Of a DNA stretch of 12,043 bases, positions 1 to 3,894 are shown one piece after another. The notes beneath the pieces were generated by a model. That model saw only the letters and a program-made list of their open reading frames with translations, did not search any database and was not told the DNA's origin. Source of the DNA: an uncultured Collinsella sp. (GTDB lineage Bacteria > Actinomycetota > Coriobacteriia > Coriobacteriales > Coriobacteriaceae). The stretch lies in NCBI GenBank assembly GCA_934621885.1, contig CAKTUH010000016.1, forward strand, positions 1-12,043, written 5' to 3'. Every line of letters begins with the position of its first letter. Position 1 is the stretch's first letter. Both the position numbers and the translations under genes were made by a program.

Positions 1-8
1 GTATCGGG

Positions 9-48
9 TTCCCACATTCATCCGCACATGTACGGATGAATGTGGGAA
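9..48. repeat. 40-bp near-perfect palindrome upstream of tRNA-Val
   Basis: Bases 9-24 are the exact reverse complement of bases 33-48 (16 bp). The central 8 bases (CACATGTA) are themselves symmetric apart from one pair (C25/A32), so the whole 40 bp is a dyad with a single mismatched pair. A further half-site, CGGATGAA, recurs in direct orientation at 54-61. No T-run follows either arm, so it does not look like a simple rho-independent terminator. It could be an operator for a dimeric regulator, the end of an upstream element, or a cruciform-forming repeat. The gene it belongs to lies outside the window or is not evident. Confidence 0.75.
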
Positions 49-109
49 GTGTTCGGATGAAGTTGATAATCAAGGAACCCACGAATTTCAAATCGAAGGC
101 AAAAAGTTC

Positions 110-139
110 TTGGTAAACCACGCGCGGCTATGATAGTAT
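110..139 (+). promoter_or_regulatory. Putative promoter of tRNA-Val
   Basis: TTGGTA at 110-115 and TAGTAT at 134-139 are separated by 18 nt and end about 20 nt before the mature tRNA start. Overlapping alternatives for the -10 box exist (TATGAT at 129-134), so the exact hexamer is uncertain. The position relative to the tRNA is similar to that of the better promoters ahead of the two tRNA-Ala genes. Confidence 0.45.
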
Positions 140-159
140 CTCTTTTGCCGAAAGGCGAC

Positions 160-234
160 GGGCGATTGGCTCAGGGGTAGAGCATATCCTTCACACGGAT
201 GGGGTCACAAGTTCGAATCTTGTATCGCCCACCA
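160..234 (+). tRNA. tRNA-Val (anticodon CAC)
   Basis: A complete cloverleaf can be drawn. The acceptor stem pairs GGGCGAT (160-166) with ATCGCCC (224-230). The D stem is GCTC/GAGC. The anticodon stem is TATCC/GGATG (185-189 and 197-201) with loop TTCACAC, giving anticodon CAC, which reads the valine codon GUG. The T arm is ACAAG-TTCGAAT-CTTGT. The discriminator is A231 and the 3' CCA is encoded (232-234). The gene stands alone with its own promoter and terminator. Confidence 0.96.
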
Positions 235-244
235 TCAAGAGCGC

Positions 245-281
245 AGGTCAGAGGTGTTAAGCCTCTGACCTTTTTCTTTTT
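245..281 (+). terminator. Rho-independent terminator of tRNA-Val
   Basis: A 10-bp perfect stem, AGGTCAGAGG (245-254) against CCTCTGACCT (262-271), with a 7-nt loop, runs straight into a T-rich tract (TTTTTCTTTTT, 271-281). It lies 11 nt after the tRNA CCA end. Confidence 0.9.
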
Positions 282-628
282 GACACCAAGGGCGACACTA
301 AATCCGACGCCAAAAACCAATTGAACTTTGCTACAACGGCATAGCCTACCTGCGGTTCTTTTGCTGACTTCTTGCGCATTTTTAAATCGCGAATTCAGTA
401 ATTTTCCTGTTCAACCTTGTGTATGGCACGAAGAATTGTGGAGACAGGGACCAAACGAGTAGCTTCGCTACCAGCGCGTTTCGCCATTCGCGCCAACTTT
501 CGACATAGACCGTCCATCTTTTGGTCAGCATTTGGTCAGCTTCCGGTACTTACCCGCATGATGACCACATAGATAATCGGCCTCGCCCACAATCCACACG
601 GTTCGCGACCGAAACCAGGGGAGGCCCC
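282..628. other. 347-bp region without a recognised gene
   Basis: The base composition is lower in GC than the housekeeping genes to the right. I see no ORF with convincing start and RBS on either strand, only short chance frames. Small visible elements are a GTAGC-TTC-GCTAC hairpin (459-471) and an 11-12-bp tandem repeat of TTTGGTCAGC (520-529 and 531-540). A -10-like GATAAT lies at 572-577 but has no good -35 partner. It probably contains the leader and promoter of the gene starting at 629, and may contain decayed remains of inserted DNA next to the tRNA. Confidence 0.5.
519..540. repeat. Tandem direct repeat TTTGGTCAGC x2
   Basis: TTTGGTCAGC occurs twice head to tail (520-529 and 531-540) with one base between, about 90 bp upstream of the chosen start of the orphan gene at 629. 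The 11-bp period equals about one helical turn. It may be a paired binding site or just a local duplication. Confidence 0.5.
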
Positions 629-1786
629 ATGGACGAGATCGTCTGCGCAAACACCGCATTCCGCTACTGGCGCTGCCCACCCCAAGTACGCGACCTCTAC
701 CCACGCCTACCAAGTTCCGAAGACGGCTGGCGAGCTCTGGCCCAATCACCCTTCGTGGTCGACGTCCTCAAGACTCCGATCATCGCTGTTGCCTCACCAG
801 GTTGTTGTAATCACCACTCAGGTTTGCGCTCCACCATTCGCTGGCAAGGAGCATCGGATGCCGGGACGACGATCGACACTCATTTGGGTTTTAGTGTCAC
901 CAATCCGCTTAACACGTTATTTACTATGACACGCTTTGTGTCTCAGATAGATCTTGTACTGGCTATGTACGAACTGTGTGGTTGGTTTTCTGTTTACGAG
1001 CCGACTGCCGCCGCAGAAATCCAATTGGAAAAAGCGGCTGGAGTTAAAAGGCCGTCTAGCACGCAAGATCTATTCGAGCTTGAAGAAGATGAAGACGAGG
1101 CATCTTGGAAACGCGTTTATGCGCACGTGGCGGTTAAGGCGTCGGAAAACGGAAGTCAAACGAACGAAGAAAAGAACGACAAAGTGGTGACAAGACTCAA
1201 AGGAACTTCCCTTTGGATGCGAAAGCCCCTTATTGAGCTAAGCGAGCTGCATCGATTTGCCGACAAGGTTAAAAGCCAAATGTGGGGAAAGCAATTTTAT
1301 GAAGCAGCGCAGCAAGTTATCGGTATTGCCGCCTCGCCGCTCGAGGTTGCGGGGATCTTGCTTCTTAGCCGACCACGGCGTTTTGGTGGGGCAGGCTTCA
1401 GCGATGTGTACGTTAATGACTTGACCCCTCTTTCCGTGTCGGCGCAAAGCATTGCGGGGCAAAATGTTTGCTATGGCGATATCGTGATCGTAAACCCCAT
1501 CCTTATGAAAGCACTAATCATCGAAATTCAGGGTGAAGTCATCCATGGATCAGGCGCAGTGCTCGACCATGACGCAGAGCGCATGACCGCACTGCAAAGC
1601 ATGGGGTTCGACGTTTTCTTGGTTACTCATGACATGCTTAACGACCGAAAGCAACTCAATACCATTATCAGAAGTGTTTGCGACCGCTTAGGGCTTCGCT
1701 ACAGGCCTAAAACCGAAGCAATGAAGCGCGCAGAGACACGGCTTCGAGCAAACACCTTGTGCAACTGGCTGGAAATTGGAAAATAG
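629..1786 (+). CDS. Orphan protein with DUF559/Vsr-like nuclease C-terminus
   Basis: I chose ATG at 629 (385 aa) because GGAGG (620-624) precedes it; the frame is open back to a TTG at 521, but that start has no RBS. The protein has no signal peptide and no clear membrane segment. The C-terminal ~110 residues follow the order seen in DUF559/Vsr-like PD-(D/E)xK endonucleases: D284 in a YGDIVIV strand, E299-I-Q-G, H306, D315-x-x-R318, L322, then G326-F-D-V-F-L-V-T. Glutamine stands where many relatives have D or K, so catalysis is uncertain. A glutamate-rich stretch lies near residues 145-160. The N-terminal half (TAFRYW at about residues 9-14) is not recognised; AbiEi-like regulators joined to such domains are a possible comparison. 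Codon use is richer in A/T (AAA, TTT, CTT, ATT) than in the housekeeping genes, and it sits between tRNA genes, so horizontal arrival is likely. Function unproven; a DNA-cleaving defence or stress role is inference. Confidence 0.8.
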   Translation: MDEIVCANTAFRYWRCPPQVRDLYPRLPSSEDGWRALAQSPFVVDVLKTPIIAVASPGCCNHHSGLRSTIRWQGASDAGTTIDTHLGFSVTNPLNTLFTMTRFVSQIDLVLAMYELCGWFSVYEPTAAAEIQLEKAAGVKRPSSTQDLFELEEDEDEASWKRVYAHVAVKASENGSQTNEEKNDKVVTRLKGTSLWMRKPLIELSELHRFADKVKSQMWGKQFYEAAQQVIGIAASPLEVAGILLLSRPRRFGGAGFSDVYVNDLTPLSVSAQSIAGQNVCYGDIVIVNPILMKALIIEIQGEVIHGSGAVLDHDAERMTALQSMGFDVFLVTHDMLNDRKQLNTIIRSVCDRLGLRYRPKTEAMKRAETRLRANTLCNWLEIGK

Positions 1787-1819
1787 GAAGCCCCCGCGCG
1801 TGAAATTAATCCAATTTAC

Positions 1820-1848
1820 CTGACAGTAATTCAGTGCCATTTTAAAAC
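1820..1848 (+). promoter_or_regulatory. Weak promoter-like pair at the left edge of repeat A
   Basis: CTGACA (1820-1825) and TAAAAC (1843-1848) are 17 nt apart and are kept in both copies (also 3412-3440). The -10 is a poor match and overlaps the left arm of the 152-bp element, so this is only a candidate for transcription of that element. Confidence 0.2.
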
Positions 1849-1995
1849 TACGCCGGATTACGGGGCCCAACCCGACATGGCCGACTATACCCCCTCTATT
1901 TGAAAATCGGCAAGCCGTCTACCTGCGGTTTTGTTATCCCGAATCCCGGTATGCTCGGGGACTGCGTGTCTAGCCCCGTAATCCGGCATGGTTTT
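1844..1995. repeat. 152-bp element with 23-bp inverted arms, copy A
   Basis: The left arm (1844-1866) and right arm (1973-1995) are reverse complements over 23 bp with two mismatches, including a perfect 15-bp core GCCGGATTACGGGGC (1852-1866 against 1973-1987). The 106-nt interior holds smaller possible stems: GCCGA (1880-1884) with TCGGC (1907-1911), and TCCC with GGGA around 1945-1961. All seven substitutions between copies A and B fall in the interior and none in the arms. As RNA this would be a long helix closing a branched loop; as DNA it could be a MITE-like repeat. No target-site duplication is evident. Confidence 0.7.
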
Positions 1996-1998
1996 GTT

Positions 1999-2095
1999 GC
2001 CGCCGGGCGGGTCGGGGGGCGATCGGGCCCGATCCCGAGCCCTCGCGGGCGAACGGAGGGCTCGCCCCCGCCGTCCCGCGCCGCGCCGGCCAAAG
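1999..2095. other. Very GC-rich palindromic block upstream of tRNA-Ala, copy A
   Basis: Nearly all bases are G or C. It contains the perfect 14-bp palindrome GATCGGGCCCGATC (2021-2034) and a 9-bp inverted repeat CGAGCCCTC (2036-2044) with GAGGGCTCG (2056-2064). It sits between the inverted-arm element and the tRNA promoter and is identical in copy B (about 3592-3688). It has no T-run, so it is not a typical terminator. It may fold strongly, isolate the tRNA promoter from upstream transcription, or bind a protein. Confidence 0.55.
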
Positions 2096-2112
2096 TTTTT
2101 CTGAAATTGTCC

Positions 2113-2141
2113 TTGCATCGCCGTCCGAGTTCCCGTATAGT
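2113..2141 (+). promoter_or_regulatory. Promoter of tRNA-Ala, copy A
   Basis: TTGCAT (2113-2118) and TATAGT (2136-2141) are separated by 17 nt, close to the sigma-70-type consensus. The predicted start is near 2148, only a few bases ahead of the mature tRNA. Confidence 0.75.
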
Positions 2142-2153
2142 ACATCTTTGCAC

Positions 2154-2226
2154 GGGGGCGTAGCTCAGCTGGGAGAGCGCTTGACTGGCAGTCAAGAGGT
2201 CAGGGGTTCGATCCCCCTCGTCTCCA
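2154..2226 (+). tRNA. tRNA-Ala (anticodon GGC), copy A
   Basis: The acceptor GGGGGCG (2154-2160) pairs with CGTCTCC (2219-2225) and includes the G3-U70 wobble that identifies alanine tRNAs. The D stem is GCTC/GAGC. The anticodon stem is CTTGA/TCAAG with loop CTGGCAG, giving anticodon GGC. The T arm is AGGGG-TTCGATC-CCCCT and the discriminator is A2226. The next bases are CCC, so the terminal CCA is not fully encoded and must be completed by tRNA nucleotidyltransferase, unlike the other tRNA types here. An identical gene lies at 3747-3819. Confidence 0.97.
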
Positions 2227-2241
2227 CCCGAGCATTGAATG

Positions 2242-2270
2242 AGGCTCCAACGCAAGTTGGGGCCTTTTTC
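2242..2270 (+). terminator. Terminator of tRNA-Ala, copy A
   Basis: A stem of AGGCTCCAAC (2242-2251) and GTTGGGGCCT (2256-2265), with one G-U pair and a GCAA loop, is followed by five T (2265-2269). Confidence 0.9.
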
Positions 2271-2283
2271 ATATCAATTAGAA

Positions 2284-2317
2284 CGTTGCAACTAAATCGA
2301 GGAGCATTCTTGCAACG
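2284..2317. repeat. Short inverted repeat CGTTGCA...TGCAACG
   Basis: CGTTGCA (2284-2290) and TGCAACG (2311-2317) are perfect 7-bp inverted arms 20 nt apart, just after the tRNA-Ala A terminator. Its role is unknown; it may be chance. Confidence 0.35.
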
Positions 2318-2500
2318 AGCCTTGCGTCTCCGCGAGACTAAATACTTAAATTGGCATCAAATCAGAACCACCCTTAAAAAGGGTGGTTTGCTCTTAGGGT
2401 ATAACCCACGGGCCCCGGGCTCGCGTCTAAAGGCGCGGGCCCGGACTTCGTCCAGGCCTATTGCATCTTGACCCGTGGCGCGCCGGTCAAACCGGCGGGC

Positions 2501-2959
2501 TCACCTCCTCTTGAAGGGGTCCTCGTACTCCTTCACGCTCAGCTTGTCCAGCGCGATGTCGTGGGACTCCTGCTCCCTGATGTACTTCGCGATCGTCGCC
2601 TCGTTCAGGCCGACGGTGGACACGTAGTAGCCCTCCGCCCAGAACTTCCTGTTGCCGAACTTGTACTTCAGGTTGGCGTGCCTGTCGAATATCATCAGCG
2701 AGCTCTTCCCCTTCAGGTAGCCCATGACGCTCGCGACGCTGTACTTCGGCGGGATCGCCAGCAGCACGTGCACGTGGTCGGGCATCAGGTGCCCCTCGAT
2801 TATCTCGATCCCCTTGTACTCGCACAGCTTCCTGAGGATCTCCCCTATGTCGCTCCTGATTTGGTTGTAGATCACTTTGCGCCTATACTTCGGCGTGAAC
2901 ACGATGTGGTACTTGCACATCCACTTCGTGTGGGAAAGGCTGTAGGCCTTCTGGGCCAT
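2501..2959 (-). CDS. tnpA: IS200/IS605 family transposase TnpA (HUH/Y1)
   Basis: At 152 aa it has the normal length of an IS200-type Y1 transposase, which cuts and joins single-stranded DNA at hairpin ends. The HUH metal site is D61-H-V-H64 within HLMPDHVHVLL. The presumed catalytic tyrosine is Y126 in IAKYIREQE, with Q130 one turn further. The N-terminal strand KYHIVFTPKYRRK is typical. I took the ATG at 2957-2959 over an in-frame start 14 codons upstream, because MAQKAYSLSHTKW matches the usual beginning of the family and a purine-rich AAGGGG lies nearby. No frameshift or lost key residue is seen, so it may be active. It is encoded opposite to the tRNA-Ala and housekeeping genes. Confidence 0.95.
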   Translation of the reverse strand: MAQKAYSLSHTKWMCKYHIVFTPKYRRKVIYNQIRSDIGEILRKLCEYKGIEIIEGHLMPDHVHVLLAIPPKYSVASVMGYLKGKSSLMIFDRHANLKYKFGNRKFWAEGYYVSTVGLNEATIAKYIREQESHDIALDKLSVKEYEDPFKRR

Positions 2960-3024
2960 GGCGACCACCCCTTCGACTCGAATTCTTGACGGCCTGAACA
3001 ATCGTCAATATCGGTCGGAGGGGT

Positions 3025-3038
3025 GGCTTTGTAAAGCC
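3025..3038. other. Small hairpin in the tnpA leader
   Basis: GGCTTT (3025-3030) and AAAGCC (3033-3038) form a 6-bp stem between the upstream IS hairpin and the tnpA start. In IS200 elements, leader structures of this kind limit incoming transcription or translation of the transposase; that role here is inferred. Confidence 0.4.
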
Positions 3039-3109
3039 GTTTGTCTCCACCCGCATAGCGGGTGGGTTGAAGCTGGCCGCTGCGCGCCCAGCAGACTAAA
3101 GTCTTGAAG

Positions 3110-3134
3110 AAAAAAGCCGGGCATAAGCCCGGCT
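3110..3134 (-). terminator. Terminator of the CAU tRNA (minus strand)
   Basis: Read on the minus strand, AGCCGGGC-TTAT-GCCCGGCT (3134 to 3115) is a perfect 8-bp stem followed by a run of six or more T (complement of the A-run 3110-3115). It lies 11 nt past the tRNA 3' end. Confidence 0.9.
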
Positions 3135-3145
3135 TCGAACTATTC

Positions 3146-3221
3146 TGGTGGGCCCTCCGGGATTCGAACCCAGAACCCAGGGATTATGAGTCCCCTGCGC
3201 TAACCGTTGCGCCAAGAGCCC
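3146..3221 (-). tRNA. tRNA with CAU anticodon (elongator Met or Ile2)
   Basis: On the minus strand the acceptor GGGCTCT (3221-3215) pairs with AGGGCCC. The D stem is GCGC/GCGC. The anticodon stem is GGGGA/TCCCT with loop CTCATAA, giving CAU. The T arm is CTGGG-TTCGAAT-CCCGG, the discriminator is A, and CCA is encoded. The anticodon stem lacks the three consecutive G-C pairs next to the loop that mark initiator tRNA, so it is not tRNA-fMet. From sequence alone I cannot separate elongator tRNA-Met from the TilS-modified tRNA-Ile that reads AUA. Confidence 0.95.
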
Positions 3222-3244
3222 TTATACGAAGTAATAGCAATTCT

Positions 3245-3273
3245 ATTCTAATTGCTTCTTGTCACGAAGTGAA
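3245..3273 (-). promoter_or_regulatory. Putative promoter of the CAU tRNA
   Basis: On the minus strand TTCACT (3273-3268) and TAGAAT (3250-3245) are 17 nt apart and end 23 nt before the tRNA. The -10 differs from consensus at one base. Confidence 0.5.
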
Positions 3274-3411
3274 ATACTACCATGCGCGTGCAAGTCATAC
3301 AACGCTCGATCAATCCTGATATCGATAAGGGAAATCCAAGACAATCACATCGCGTTCATTAGTGAAAAGAGAGATGTCAAAGGCTGTTTCCGAAGCAACG
3401 CCACGATATGT
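3274..3411. other. Spacer between tRNA promoter and repeat B, nothing recognised
   Basis: These 138 bp have moderate GC. They contain no convincing ORF, RNA gene or repeat that I can see. Confidence 0.5.
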
Positions 3412-3435
3412 CTGACAGTAATTCAGTGCCATTTT

Positions 3436-3588
3436 AAAACTACGCCGGATTACGGGGCCCAGCCCGACATGGCCGACCGTGCCCCCCTCTATTTGAAAAT
3501 CGGCAAGCCGTCTACCTGCGGCCTTGTTATTCCGAATCCCGGTATGCTCGGGGACTGCGTGTCTAGCCCCGTAATCCGGCATGGTTTT
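3436..3588. repeat. Inverted-arm element, copy B (153 bp)
   Basis: The arms 3436-3458 and 3566-3588 are identical to those of copy A. The interior differs at seven bases and by one added C in the C-run near 3482-3487. Confidence 0.7.
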
Positions 3589-3705
3589 GTTGCCGCCGGG
3601 CGGGTCGGGGGGCGATCGGGCCCGATCCCGAGCCCTCGCGGGCGAACGGAGGGCTCGCCCCCGCCGTCCCGCGCCGCGCCGGCCAAAGTTTTTCTGAAAT
3701 TGTCC

Positions 3706-3734
3706 TTGCATCGCCGTCCGAGTTCCCGTATAGT
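3706..3734 (+). promoter_or_regulatory. Promoter of tRNA-Ala, copy B
   Basis: TTGCAT (3706-3711), 17 nt, TATAGT (3729-3734), identical to copy A. It may also be the only promoter close to the ABC-F gene, through read-through of the tRNA terminator. Confidence 0.75.
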
Positions 3735-3746
3735 ACATCTTTGCAC

Positions 3747-3819
3747 GGGGGCGTAGCTCAGCTGGGAGAGCGCTTGACTGGCAGTCAAGAGGTCAGGGGT
3801 TCGATCCCCCTCGTCTCCA
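3747..3819 (+). tRNA. tRNA-Ala (anticodon GGC), copy B
   Basis: The sequence is identical to the gene at 2154-2226: acceptor GGGGGCG/CGTCTCC with G3-U70, anticodon GGC, discriminator A3819, no complete encoded CCA. Two identical copies 1.6 kb apart imply recent duplication or gene conversion. Confidence 0.97.
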
Positions 3820-3834
3820 CCCGAGCATTGAATG

Positions 3835-3863
3835 AGGCTCCAACGCAAGTTGGGGCCTTTTTT
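3835..3863 (+). terminator. Terminator of tRNA-Ala, copy B
   Basis: The stem is the same as in copy A (3835-3844 with 3849-3858, GCAA loop) but is followed by six T (3858-3863). The ABC-F start codon lies only 31 nt after it. Confidence 0.9.
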
Positions 3864-3894
3864 CATATAGGCACACAAGGTCAAAGGCGGCACC

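Larger units (their letters stand above)
1820..2274. repeat. 455-bp direct repeat, copy A (carries tRNA-Ala)
   Basis: This segment recurs at 3412-3868. Reading base by base, the copies differ by seven substitutions (A positions 1870, 1886, 1887, 1889, 1929, 1930, 1938), one extra C in the C-run at 1890-1894 and one extra T in the terminator T-run. Identity begins at CTGACAG and ends just after the tRNA terminator at CATAT. The unit contains a 152-bp inverted-arm element, a GC-rich palindromic block, a promoter, tRNA-Ala(GGC) and a terminator. It looks like a duplicated transcription unit rather than an insertion sequence, because it holds no transposase. Confidence 0.95.
2366..3065 (-). mobile_element. 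IS200/IS605-type insertion sequence (approximate ends)
   Basis: One HUH transposase gene is flanked by hairpins with the same CCACCC/GGGTGG stem core. On its downstream side a 10-bp perfect stem lies at 2366-2375 and 2379-2388. On its upstream side an 8-bp perfect stem, CCACCCGC/GCGGGTGG, lies at 3047-3054 and 3058-3065. Subterminal hairpins near both ends are the family's recognition structures. Further stems occur inside, at 2415-2444 (11 bp), 2481-2497 (7 bp) and 3025-3038 (6 bp). The cleavage sites cannot be fixed, and the true ends probably lie some bases outside the coordinates given. No accessory tnpB/iscB gene is present, so this is the minimal IS200 type. Confidence 0.7.
3412..3868. 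repeat. 457-bp direct repeat, copy B (carries tRNA-Ala)
   Basis: This is the second copy of the 1820-2274 segment, in the same orientation, with seven substitutions and two single-base insertions. Unlike copy A it is followed at once by the ABC-F gene. The pair encloses about 1.1 kb with the CAU tRNA and the IS200-type element, so recombination between the copies could delete or amplify 1.59 kb. Confidence 0.95.

Noticed and set aside
282..342. Short frame DTKGDTKSDAKNQLNF after the tRNA-Val terminator, considered as an integrase tail remnant
   Set aside because: It is too short, lies just after a stop, and has no catalytic motif; no support for a prophage here.
346..357. CTACCTGCGGTT shared with the interior of the repeat at 1919-1930
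   Set aside because: A 12-bp match without extension on either side is within chance expectation.
521..628. Upstream extension of the orphan nuclease-like gene from a TTG at 521
   Set aside because: There is no RBS before the TTG, it overlaps the tandem repeat, and ATG 629 has GGAGG just upstream.
1896..2255. Minus-strand frame containing GDEGDRTPDLLTASQALS
   Set aside because: It is antisense to tRNA-Ala; this peptide is a well-known artefact of translating the reverse of a tRNA gene. The same applies to the frame at 3489-4082.
2468..2989. 173-codon plus-strand frame
   Set aside because: It is the antisense shadow of the transposase gene, driven by GC-rich codon positions; no RBS and no recognisable motif.
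3043..3053. GTCTCCACCCG, also found at the 3' end of tRNA-Ala, as a possible attachment-site remnant
   Set aside because: The match is only 11 bp, which is expected by chance in 12 kb of GC-rich DNA, and it overlaps an IS hairpin arm that explains the sequence.
3104..3319. Plus-strand frame containing WALRDSNPEPRDYESPALTV
   Set aside because: It is antisense to the CAU tRNA gene and is also a common spurious translation.
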